This document shows positions 13,444 to 24,090 of a DNA stretch of 64,000 nt, in pieces. The stretch spans positions 372,001 to 436,000 of the forward strand of contig JAACJM010000036.1 in NCBI GenBank assembly GCA_013368315.1, read 5' to 3'. Source of the DNA: Tetrapyrgos nigripes (taxonomy: Eukaryota; Basidiomycota; Agaricomycetes; Agaricales; Campanellaceae). Under the pieces are notes generated by a model that was given only the letters and a program-made list of their open reading frames with translations, did no database searches and had not been told where the DNA came from. The position numbers and the translations under genes are program-made. Each line of letters starts with the position of its first letter. The stretch's first letter is position 1.

Positions 13444-16400
13444 ATGACGATTTCTCTGCTTGTGAAAGGTATGTTTTCTGTGCAAGTCGTACTCAGAATT
13501 GTATCTCATCTCGTCCAAGTATTCGGAAATCTCTTTTTTCGAAAGAAGAAATCGCGAGATTTAGAGTCTCGGACTGCGAAATCGGAAAATGGACCACCAG
13601 GCGCTGTGCTAGGAGAGCCTACGGTGACAGTGGCCAATGCTATTCTACCCAATCCTAGTCCTAGACAAAAAGGTGAGCTCCAACCAAAGTTAGATTTTCA
13701 CGATAATACTGATGATTATCCTCCAGGACCGTACATGCCTACCGCTGATGATGAAGCTAGTGCCAAGCTTTGGAGCGTCTACATAGATGAAGCTCGGCGA
13801 TACGATGAAGAATTACTCAGAGGGTGGAAAGGAGATATGGATGGAATGCTGCTTTTTGTGCGTAACATCTCAAACAAACTGTTTTACGATGCTGACCAGA
13901 TGTCCAGTCTGCCCTTTATTCCGCCAGTTTGACAGCTTTCCTCATTGAAAGCTACAAAACCCTTCAAGATGATCCCGCCCAGGACACGGTCTTCTTCCTT
14001 GCTCAAATCTCTCAGCAATTGGCTGCTGCATCCAGCGGGACCACATTCCAGTTCGAGCCACCCGCCTTCCATGTCCCCACTTCTGCCATTGTCTGCAACG
14101 TACTGTGGTTCCTCTCACTGGCTTTGGCCCTTACATGTTCACTGTTGGCTACTTTCGTCCAGCAGTGGACCAGAGACTTCATCCATAAAACGAATCTCAA
14201 GCCTTCCCCTATCCGTCAAGCTAGAGTCATAGCATACATGTACTCTGGTTTACGGGATTTTGGGATGCACTCCTTTGTCGACCTCATTCCCATCCTCCTC
14301 CATATATCTCTCTTCTTTTTCTTCGCCGGCCTAGTCGTCTTCCTCCTCCCCGTCAACCGTGTACTGACATACATCATGGCGTGTGTGTTGGCTGTCTTCC
14401 TGCTGGTGTATATGATCCTTTCCTGTATACCGTTGCTTTATCTCAATGCTCCATATCGTACACCACTCTCCGTGGCGCTTTGGCGCTTTGGAAATGCCTT
14501 TAGCGACTTTCTAGTCCATAAACATAGCCTGCTTCGTCGGGACCAGACATTGAATGAAGCGATGGTTGGAACGGCATTGCAGGATACTGCAGCTCGCGAC
14601 CAGCAGGCCGTGATCTACACAATGAAGTCGGTCACCGATGACAACGAACTTCTACCCTTTCTCGAAGCTATTCCGGATGCTATATACAAAACCAGCACTT
14701 CAGTTCCAGATGTTGAGTACGACAGCAGCAGTTCGGAATGGATCCGGAATGATATCCGTGAATCCAATCTACCTATCTTCATGCTCCTGCTCCAGACATC
14801 CGATCCCGAGGTCAATATTCTGGATCGCTTAGCCCAGTTTGCTGGGAATTCTGGCGGGTGGACAGATCCTGTGTTCGCTGACCGAAGCTCCAAGGCATGC
14901 TTTCGAGCTCTTTGGTCACTTATATACGCATTGTTCAAACCAAGCACCGATCCTCATTCTCAAGGTCTAAACCTTGGGAATGACTACCTTCAGACATACC
15001 GCGATTCTATCGAGTATCTGTGGTTATGCATCCGGAGTTACACATTCTCTGAACCATCAACAATACCGCACGAGTATATTCCCTCTGTCCAGGCGGTCAT
15101 GCGCATAAGCTTGCTTTACAGTCTACGCAACGTTGTATATGCCATCGAGGATGCTTTTTCCGGATCAAGCTTGATGTCGGCCAGTGAATTGCGTGGACAA
15201 TTTGCACTCGTGCTAACGACTTGGCAGAGTATTCTTGGATATCCGTCCATTGCTGCCTGTAGTATAGAACACGACTGGCCATTATCTAGTCTTCTTAGCA
15301 CGCTCCTCATTACACTCAGGAAAGGGTCGGTATCCCCCGATCCCTTCAACGAGTTGATATGCGCTAAACAATCATTGGCCGATCTCGTCTCTGACAAAGT
15401 ATGGCAAGATGCACACCTCAGTGCACTGGCCACCTACCTTTGCGACGTAGGGAGCTTGATGCCTAAAAATCTACTCCCTTACGAGTTCAGGAGGACATGC
15501 CAAATTATATTACCCGATGTTGAAGGCACTTCGACTTCCTTCTCAATTACTATACCTCCTTCGTACATTCGCGACTACGCCAAACCACTCCTCACGTTGA
15601 AAACACTTCTAGATGGGGGCTCAATTTCAATAAGCCCTAACACGGATTTATACATGATTCAATGTATCAAACTCTTCCTTTCTTCCAAAGCAGCTCTCTC
15701 TGGCTCCCCAGAAGCTGCAAGTGGTAGGAGGTTTGTTTTGGAGTATTGCTGCCAATGGAAGGATGTTGACGATCATGGAAGTCATTTTCCTGTCCTGCGG
15801 AACCACCGAGAGCCTTCCCTCAATGCTTTCTCGACGACGCTCTCGTTGTACGTGGGGGAGTGTATACTGAAAGAAGTTGGCGTAATGGATGAAGACAAGC
15901 TGGCTCTCCGAGCAGCTTTATTCCTACTCAAGCTCACTCCACGCAGGATGGTCAGACTATGGGACACCGATTTCCCTTTGAGGCTCTGGAAAGCTATCAT
16001 ACGGCGTGGAGACGGTGTTGATCCAGGTTGGCCACTAGAAAAGGATTACTTGCTGCTCAAAGCTAATCTCGACGAGATTCTTTTGCAACACATCTGTGGT
16101 CCTGTCCGCTACAGTGATCATCTCGGCTTGAACAAAGAAATTCAGATGAGGCTCATTCAAGAATACCTCCCTCATCGTGTCTTTCTTCCGCCGTTGCCAG
16201 AAGACAAGCCATGCACTGGATCGCTTTGGATAGCCCTCCTGGTGCGAGAAGTAACCCTCCTTTCCCAAGAACCCACTCTTGAAGATGAATCACTCTGGAA
16301 GTGGGCTAACTGGGCGGGTTATTTGCTCCAAGATGTCAGATCAGACATGAAGGTAGATGAAATTGTCCAGCTTCAGTTTGCGCGAAGCCTGTCAAATCTA

Positions 16401-16793
16401 TGCGACACCATCATTACCCAAAGGGCTGAGCACCGTGGCGAGTACCATCTATCCCGAATCTACCTCTCTATCTGCCAGTCTCTTGGACTTGTCTGTTCGT
16501 GGGAGTGGGTCACCGGTCACAGAGGCATAAGACGTCTAATGAAGGCAATTTTGAGGATAGACGAATACATTGAGGCAGAAGCAAAGAGAAACACTTTTTC
16601 AGAGATGGCTTTCCACTATGGCCACAATCCATTGATAAAAAGATGTCAGATAGTGCTGGCGGAGCAGCGTGAAAAGAATCGGAGGAGGTGGATGGATAAG
16701 AAAAAGAGGTCAAGGTTTATTGCTCAAAAGGAAAAGTCGCAGGCCAGAAGAATATCAAGCAAGTGTCGGGTTCGTATAGAAGAGTCTACATAG
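13444..16793 (+). CDS. DUF6535 multi-pass membrane protein
   Basis: Large Agaricomycete-type protein of about 1,100 residues. The signature is a GWKGDMDGMLLF segment joined across a 50-base intron (13858-13907) to SALYSASLTAFLIESYKTL. Soluble PDTVFFLAQISQQLA-like sequence follows, then hydrophobic segments: AIVCNVLWFLSLALALTCSL, a second near DLIPILLHISLFFFF, and a third and fourth in LTYIMACVLAVFLLVYMILS. The remaining roughly 750 residues are helical and cytosolic-looking and end in a basic tail (RRRWMDKKKRSR). The family is widespread and often amplified in mushrooms; its function is unknown. The start is uncertain: no Met occurs between MFSVQ and the domain, so a first exon could lie further upstream. 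Confidence 0.8.
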
Positions 16794-17896
16794 TAGGCCA
16801 TTTTTTTGTCTGTACGTGATATTTGAAAGCTTGATATACGTATTTTTCTCGTCGACTCGACATGCAAAACGATAAAGTATCGTTTGTTTAACGAATGAAG
16901 TCCGAGTCATGGGTACAGGGCAACGATGCTTTGTACGCACAAACCCTACCTCTGAAACACACTGTGGTAGTGCACACTGAGACTCCTGAGGTGCCCTCGT
17001 ATATCCTTCCTCTTCTGCTCTGCAACTATTTGCTGCGAAGAACCAAGTTGAACCTCCTCTTCTTATCCATTCATCCGCTTCTATTCCTTTTGCATTGTTC
17101 CGCCAGCACCGTCCGACATCGTTTCATCAATGCTTTATGGTCGTCTTGTCCAAACCTAAAGATATCATCCAGTGCTAATGATTTAATGAAACAGTCCAAC
17201 CTTGAGACTGCCTTTATCAGAGATGAGGCACATCTGTGATTAGTTATCCAAGGTCACTGCGTTCTTGATTAATGGCGACACATCCCAGTGCCGTGACAGA
17301 TACCTAGCGAGATAGATGTGATAGAGATGGTAATTCATCGCGTCCAGAGGTTGCAGTGATAATGGCACCACATAGCCTTGCCGTGCAAAGTGTCCCTGGG
17401 TTATTTCATCTACTTACCCTGATGTCAAACTTGAGCTTGAGGAGGAAATCATCGATCAACCGAGGCAGGATGGCCCGATGGGTAAGACGCAATTTGAAGG
17501 AGGAGTTTATTACCCGGGCTAGGACCGAGAGACGATACGCCGGGGGTCCGGGAGGCATCCCGATGTACTATCTAGTAAGCTAATAGTACATCATTGTCCC
17601 AGGATTAGACTCGAGCCAGTCACTTCTGCAAAGCTTTTCATCAAACCTTTGCAAAAGAGTGGTTCGAGTCTATCCCAGGATCAAGAACACACACCTTTCT
17701 CAAACAGAGAAGGACCTGTACTTGACCAGTGAGCCAAAGAAGGAATGGTACCAATCAGCGCTTAGTCCGGTGTTTCAAAGTTATGAGCAGGTTTTTATTG
17801 ATAGTCGGTCAAGCGTTCTATGTAGAGTAGTTTGAGTGAAAGAACTTGGGAGACCTTGTGCGTCATCGTGTGTAGCGGCACGCGTCGCATTTTCAA
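16794..17896. other. Intergenic, about 1.1 kb
   Basis: No supported gene. The stretch contains a short element with terminal inverted repeats at 17597-17681 and an imperfect inverted repeat around 17470-17520 (GCCCGATGGGTAA facing TTACCCGGGC). The rest shows nothing recognisable. Confidence 0.5.
17597..17681. mobile_element. 67-bp hairpin element with 9-bp target duplication (MITE-like)
   Basis: TCCCAGGAT occurs at 17597-17605 and again at 17673-17681. Between the copies, 17606-17672 begins TAGACTCGAGCC and ends GGTTCGAGTCTA. The two arms pair over 26-28 bases with a few mismatches and a short loop (CTTTTCATCAAAC), so almost the whole element is one hairpin. A perfect 9-bp direct repeat touching perfect outer repeat ends is the expected footprint of a DNA transposon insertion; 9-bp duplications are typical of Mutator-type elements. 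No coding capacity. Confidence 0.7.
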
Positions 17897-19567
17897 ATGT
17901 CTCCCCAACCTTCAACTTCAACCACAACCAAATCATCTCGGAAGACTGGTTCTGACAAGAAGACTTTGAAACCTGCTCAAAGAGCAAAGACCAAGGTATT
18001 TCTTTGTCTTTAATATTACTGACCGACTTATTTAACATGCTTGAAATTCTCTGTCGTGTCTTGTAACTCGCTCGTAATTAGGTCTCATGGTTGCATTGGC
18101 AATGGCAACTAATCTCTCTGGTTGCGCTGGTCGCTGGCCTACTGGTGTACTACTATCAATCCTCAGCGGAGAGCACTCAACCTCAACCATATGCATCGAC
18201 GCAATTCCAAAGCCCTGAAGAAAGAGACGCGAGTATCTTTACAGTCCAAGACCTTCGTGGTAAAGGAAAGGGTATGATAGCCATTCGCGATATAAAAGTA
18301 TGTGTATGCGTTGTGTTTATGACTTTGATGATGTGTGGTTGTACTTATTCAGAATTCTTTCTTTCTTTCCAACCTCTCATCCAAACCAAAACAATGACCA
18401 TGATCATAGCAAGGCGAGCTAATCATACGTGAAAGGCCTCTCTTTGTTGTTCCACCTCAGAGTACGTGACACCTCATCATTCCACCAAACTATGTGCTCA
18501 CTGCTTACGCGTCTCTCTCATCTCTCCTCATCTCCTTACTCACCTAGTCTCCGTATCCCCTACCACCCTCATCGCCCAAAACCTCCAACGCCTCTCTCCG
18601 GCGGGCTATGAATCATTCTTCAACCTCTCATACGTCCACCTTCCAGAAAATGTTGATCCAGATGTCGACATTAATGAAGTTGCGTTGGCAATATTCCAAA
18701 CAAACGCAGTCTCTGCAGGGAATGATGTTGGTATTTTTCCGAGGATGGCCAGGCTTAATCATGGGTGCTCGAGTGCGTTCAATAGCGTTTATATGTGGCG
18801 AGAGAAGGAAGGGGTTTTGGCTGTTCATGCGTTGAAGGATATCAAGAAAGGGGAGGTGAGTGAATATAAGAAGCTTTGGCCATCGCCCAAAATTGTAATC
18901 CTAACGAAACTTTTGCACAGGAACTATTGACAACGTACACGAATATGAAACGACCCAGAAATCAACGAAGGTGAGCGTTCACCACTTTGTGTAAACATAC
19001 ATAGCTTGAGTCTCAGTAAAAACTCCTTGAAGACAATACCTCCAACAGCAATACGGCTTTTATTGCACCTGTTCGGTCTGTTCCTTACCTGACGCAGAGT
19101 CCAACGCATCAGATCACCGTTTGAGCTCCATGTCAGACCTCTACACAAAGTTCTCGTCTTGGAACTCACGGTCTATCGACGGTCTCGAAGCCATCGACGT
19201 CGTCCAGGCCATCTGGGACCTAGGTAATCAAGAAGGGTATTGGAGTGAACGTGGTCAGTTAGCGGCAGATGCTGCCTTCGTTGCGGCCGCCCACGAAGAG
19301 TACGTTTAATACCCGTATATCCTTTTCGCCCGTGACTGCCTAATTGGGTAATGAATACTGATTGTTTTTGTTTTTCATGGTTTGCGTAGTGCGGTGGCTA
19401 CGAAAGAATGGAGTCGACTGGCTGCAGAGTGGTTTGGGATTGAGCTGGGTAGTGATAGTGAACAGGTTATGCAGATGAAAGGCTTTGTAGCGCAGCCTAT
19501 GGGACATCCTGCGTGGGGTACTCGCCAGGTTGCGGAGGTTGGAGGGCCCAAACGGTTGTTCCAATAG
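17897..19567 (+). CDS. SET domain protein, putative lysine methyltransferase
   Basis: Exon 1 (17897-17995) encodes a basic N-terminus, MSPQPSTST...KPAQRAKTK. Exon 2 from 18082 encodes a membrane-spanning segment (LISLVALVAGLLVYYY), so the protein is probably anchored. SET features follow in order: GKGKGMIAIRDIK, an intron, GELIIRERPLFVVPP, then FPRMARLNHGCSSAFNSVY (the conserved N-H-x-C core), GEELLTTYT and YGFYCTCSVC, the post-SET cysteines. The tail (KEWSRLAAEWFGIELGSD) is helical, as in SMYD-like fungal SET proteins. SET enzymes move methyl groups from S-adenosylmethionine to lysines; the substrate is unknown. Choosing ATG 17897 keeps frame through the 86-base first intron. Confidence 0.8.
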
Positions 19568-20146
19568 TTTGCTTAAAATTTCGTCTTGAGGTGGGTTCAC
19601 TCTTGTCGTGTGATAGCACTTATCGATAAAGACTGACAAGGTGCTTGGAATATTGCTCAATAGATATTCCAGAACGGTTTAGTCATCTAATCGTTATACT
19701 CTGGGTTTTGGAGAGGAATCCGGTGACTTTTGAGTACTGAGATGGTTATAAGTACGTGGGGTTGCGGAGTGGGGTAATATACTGATAGGTTGACCGCCGG
19801 CGCGAATTACGCAAAGAGAAAGGTGTAAGCAACAGAAGTCCTTCTACAAGAAGAAATCTGAGTACAGGGAGAAGTTGATCGTAAAAATCATTGGTCAATT
19901 TGATTGACATCAATGCCTTTTGAGTGCGGAGGGTAGAGTGGCCGTTGAAAACGGTCGGATGACAGTGCGTCGGACACGGGTGGTGCGATTTGAAGCAGAC
20001 CGTGGGAACATCAGCCGGCGTAAAAGAAGCAGATATTTTATAAGTCAGAGTCCGGAACGGTCTAGTGTAAATTTTCCCTTTCCCTTCCTCCTTGTACATT
20101 TTTCCTTACCGGTCTTCTCCTCCAGTTGGGTTGCTCATAGGCCATC
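19568..20146 (+). promoter_or_regulatory. Upstream region of the P450 reductase gene
   Basis: Gene-free stretch of 579 bases. The last 70 bases before the ATG are strongly pyrimidine-rich (CCCTTTCCCTTCCTCC and similar), a common fungal core-promoter feature for well-expressed genes. A TATA-like TATTTTATAAG lies at about 20033-20043. No open frame is supported. Confidence 0.45.
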
Positions 20147-22510
20147 ATGGCTCAGTCATCTTCTTCAGATGTCGTTATCCTTGCTCTAGGTGTCGCTTTG
20201 GCGGCTCTCTATCTCTTCCGTGACCAAATCTTTTCCGCCTCCAAACCCAGTACGGTTCCTACTACCGCTTCAAAAGTCTCTGGCGGTGATGAGGGTAACC
20301 CCAGAGACTTTGTCGCGAAGATGAAGGCTGGTGTAAGTCGTTATGACTCTTCAGGCTTTTACATACACTGACGTGTTACTGTCTCAGAAAAAACGTTTGG
20401 TCATCTTCTACGGTTCACAGACTGGTACTGCCGAGGAATACGCTATCCGTCTCGCAAAGGAAGCCAAGCAAAAGTTCGGCCTCACCTCTCTCGTCTGCGA
20501 TCCCGAAGAGTACGACTTTGAGAACCTCGATCAGATTCCCGAGGACTGCGCTGTCTTTTTCGTCATGGCTACCTACGGTGAAGGTGAACCCACCGACAAC
20601 GCCGTTCAGCTCATGGGCAACCTCACGGACGAGTCATTCGAATTCAGCAAGGGTGAGCACAAGCTCGAAGGGTTGAAATACGTCGTCTTCAGTCTCGGTA
20701 ATAAGACATACGAGCACTACAACCTTATCGGTAGACAGGTAGACGCCAAGCTTACCGAGATGGGCGCTATCCGTATTGGAGAGCGTGGTGAGGGTGACGA
20801 CGACAAGAGTATGGAAGAGGACTACCTCGAATGGAAGGATGGAATGTGGGAGGCTTTCGCCACTGCTATGGGTGTCGAAGAGGGCCAGGGTGGTGACACC
20901 GCTGACTTTGCCGTCTCGGAAGTTGAAAAGGTTGTTCCTGAAAAGGTTTATCTCGGTACGTTCTCATCATTTGTTTCTTTGTCATAAGCGCTGACGTTTC
21001 CATCTCAGGTGAACTGTCTGCTCGTGCCCTTACCAGGACGAAAGGTATTCATGATGCGAAGAACCCCTACCCCGCCCCCATCTCTGTTGCTCGCGAGCTC
21101 TTCCAGGACACCCAAGATCGCAACTGCGTTCACATTGAACTCAGCACCGAAGGTTCCGGTATCACATATCAGCACGGTGATCACGTCGGTGTCTGGCCCA
21201 CTAACGCCGAGTTGGAGGTTGATCGTCTGCTTTGCGCCCTCGGTCTCTGGGAAAAGAAGGACACAGTCATCAGCATCGAGTCCCTCGACCCCGCACTCGC
21301 CAAGGTTCCTTTCCCCGTCCCTACCACCTATGCTACCGTCCTTCGCCACTACATTGACATCAGTGGTCTCGCTGGTCGTCAAATGCTCGGTACATTCGCC
21401 AAGTTCGCTCCTACTCCCGAAGCTGAAGCTTACATGCGCAACTTGAACACCGACAAGGATCTGTATCACAAGGTTGTTGCCGACGGCAGCTTGAGAGTTG
21501 GAGAGGTTCTTCAGCTGGCAGCTGGAAACGATCTTTCTGCTGCACCCACCCCAGCCAACACTTCCGCTTGGACCATTCCCTTTGACATCATCGTCTCTTC
21601 CATCACCCGTCTCCAGCCCAGGTACTACTCCATTTCGTCCAGTCCCAAGCTTCACCCCAACTCGATCCACGTCACCTGCGTTGTTCTCAAATGGCAATCG
21701 GCTGGTAACAGCAAGATTGGTACCAAGTGGGTTTACGGTGTCGGCTCCAACTTCCTCCTTAACCTCAAGTATGCGGCCAACGGCGAATCTGCTCCTCTCG
21801 TCACCAACGACAGCAATTCTAACTCCGTCCTGCCTACGTACGCCATTGAGGGTCCTCGTGGATTGTACAAAGCAGATACTATCTACAAGACCCCCATCCA
21901 CGTCAGGCGTTCGACGTTCCGTCTTCCTACCAACCCCAAGTCTCCTGTTATCATGATTGGTCCTGGAACTGTGAGTATCCTTGTGTGTTGCTTGTCTGAA
22001 ATATTTGTTCATTGTCTCTCTTTTCTCTAGGGTGTCGCTCCTTTCCGTGGCTTCGTCCAAGAACGTGTTGCCCTTGCTCGTCGCTCAATTGATAAGAACG
22101 GCCCCGACGCTCTCGCTGACTGGGGTCGTATCGTCTTGTTCTATGGTTGCCGTAAATCCACCGAAGATTTCTTGTACAAGGACGAATGGCCACAGTACCT
22201 CGACGAGCTCAAGGGCAAATTCGTCATGCACAAAGCCTTCTCTCGTGAACCTCCCTACAAGCCTGACGGTAGCAAGATCTACGTGCAGGATTTGATCTGG
22301 CAGGAGAAGGATGCCGTCGCTGATGCTATTCTCAATGGAAAGGGATACGTGTACATTTGTGGTGACGCCAAAAACATGAGCAAGGCTGTTGAGGACACGC
22401 TTTGCAGGATTATGGGTGAGGCCAAGGGTGGATCGGCAGAGGTTGAAGGAGCTGCTGAGCTCAAGTTATTGAAGGAGCGCTCGAGATTGCTCCTTGATGT
22501 CTGGAGTTAG
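20147..22510 (+). CDS. CPR1: NADPH-cytochrome P450 reductase
   Basis: Endoplasmic-reticulum flavoprotein that passes electrons from NADPH through FAD and FMN to cytochrome P450s, including sterol 14-demethylase. The N-terminal anchor is VVILALGVALAALYLF. The FMN domain shows YGSQTGTAEEYA, MATYGEGEPTDNA and FSLGNKTYEHYN. The FAD domain shows RYYSISSSPK. The NADPH domain shows IGPGTGVAPFRGF (split by an intron at about 21971-22030), LFYGCRKS and YVYICGDAKNMSK. The C-terminus is LLLDVWS with the conserved penultimate Trp. Length (about 730 aa) and order are normal. Three introns: about 20333-20387, 20957-21008 and 21971-22030. Probably the single housekeeping copy; no P450 gene lies beside it. 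Confidence 0.95.
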
Positions 22511-22807
22511 ATCAGAGGATGGGGTCACAGGGCGTTATCCCGTCTTTCTCTTTTCTCTTCTCTATGTAGACACATACGCTACCGCGACTGTCTCTAGACA
22601 CGTCGCGTATCATACTACTATACACTCTATCACGTTTCTGACTGTTTTTACGGTTTTTTTGTGTTTACGACTATACACATAATTGGATAGAAAGGGAATA
22701 GACGAATATTATCGAACACAATAGCCGAATCCGGTGTGCGTCGGAAGACAGCGAATATAATTGAAGCGTAGTAGTTTATTCCTTCCTTCAAACGCTCATC
22801 GAGGCGA

Positions 22808-24028
22808 ATGCTCAGAGCTTCCCTAGCCTCTGCTGCGAGGCGGCCAAGAGTACTCAGGCAGTTCTCATCTACATCTTCGACATGGAACGGTCCCAGTGTG
22901 GATGAAAAGAAAGGCATTCGATCTGGTGACATCGAACCCTCTTCCTCCGACCCGAAGGACTCCGCTGGAACTTCATCTTCGTCCTCGTCCTCGTCCTCGT
23001 CTTCGTCTTCGACATCCTCATCCTCATCTTCGTCTTCATCAACCCAGCCCAAGGAAACATATAATCTCGCTTCTCTAAAGCAAAACTGGTCAAAGCTGTC
23101 GGATGAAGCAGCTATCAAATTCCGACAGAGTGCCGATGACTTTACTGCATCCACCAAGATCACTTTCTCGCAACTCGGTGCACAGTTGAATAAAGTGACG
23201 GGTTATGAAGAGATTGAGGCTCTCAAACAACGAGTTGTGGAACAAGGTGTGTCTCCTTTCTACTTTACATTCTAACTATAATTACATTCGATTTCTACAG
23301 AGGGACGCATAAACCAAGTCCGCCAAGCTGCACGAGAGGCAAAGATACGTTACGAAAAAGCAGTGGAACAAAGATCTCAGTCTCAACGAGAGGTAAACGA
23401 TCTCTTACAACGTAAATCGACTTGGACGGATAACGACGTGAGCCGCTTCACAACACTCGTGCGGGAAGACCACCACTACGAGCAAGAAGAAGCCCGAGCC
23501 AAAGTCGCTGTTGACGAGACCGAAGCTGCTGTAGAACGGGAGTTTACGGAGCTCACACGGACGATTTTGGCTCGGTATCACGAAGAACAAGTCTGGTCGG
23601 ATAAAATCCGGAGTGCATCGACCTATGGACAACTAGCAGCTTTGGGGCTAAACTTGGTGGTGTTTATATTGGCTATCGTGTTGGTTGAGCCTTGGAAGAG
23701 GAAGAGGTTGGCGCAGACGTTTGAGAAGAAGGTTGAGGAGATGGAAGCCGAGTATCGGGTTGCGTTGGATAGTAATGTTCAGCGGTTGCAGGAGCAGTTG
23801 GAGGATCAGACAAAGGTTTTGCTTACGCTGAGTGAGCTTGTGTCCAAGACTGAGGCGTCGAAATTGCCAGCGAGTGAAGAAGAAGTGGAGGAGATAGATG
23901 AGCCGCCGTTGATTGCAGAGAGTTGGACTAGAGCGGTTAGAGATAGACATTTTGGAGAGGCAGTAGCAACAGGAGCGGTAGCAGCTAGTATAATAGGCGC
24001 CCTTGGCTGGATATGGCTGGGTGGCTAA
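22808..24028 (+). CDS. SHE9: Mitochondrial inner-membrane protein She9/Mdm33
   Basis: Acts in mitochondrial inner-membrane organisation and fission. The N-terminus MLRASLASAARRPRVLRQFSSTSST is an Arg/Ser-rich import signal. A poly-serine tract from TCN-codon repeats (about 22960-23040) follows, then coiled coil, and after one intron (23247-23301) the conserved core REVNDLLQRKSTWTDNDVSRF. Two membrane segments are visible: LAALGLNLVVFILAIVLVEPWKRKR near residue 280 and a C-terminal VAASIIGALGWIWLGG. Coiled coils flank the first, as in the yeast protein. The Ser tract is simple-sequence DNA and probably variable in length. Confidence 0.9.
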
Positions 24029-24090
24029 TACTTTAAAGTTTTTTCGTAGATAATAATATAGTGGAATTCAACTTGACGCGTGACCAGACT

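Noticed and set aside
17597..17681. Possible tRNA, because of GGTTCGAGTC
   Set aside because: The arms pair end to end as one hairpin, and no anticodon or D-arm geometry fits. The direct repeats show an insertion element.
21005..22060. 351-codon open frame on the minus strand
   Set aside because: Exactly opposite the conserved P450 reductase FAD domain; the composition reflects codon bias of the sense gene and no family features are visible.
22960..23040. Possible CRISPR-like or satellite array
   Set aside because: Simple TCN codon repeats within a coding exon, with no spacers.
22648..23163. Minus-strand frame rich in Asp/Glu repeats
   Set aside because: Antisense of the poly-serine codon tract in the She9 gene; not an independent gene.
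20147..24028. P450 gene cluster around the reductase
   Set aside because: No cytochrome P450 heme motif was found nearby; neighbours are housekeeping genes.
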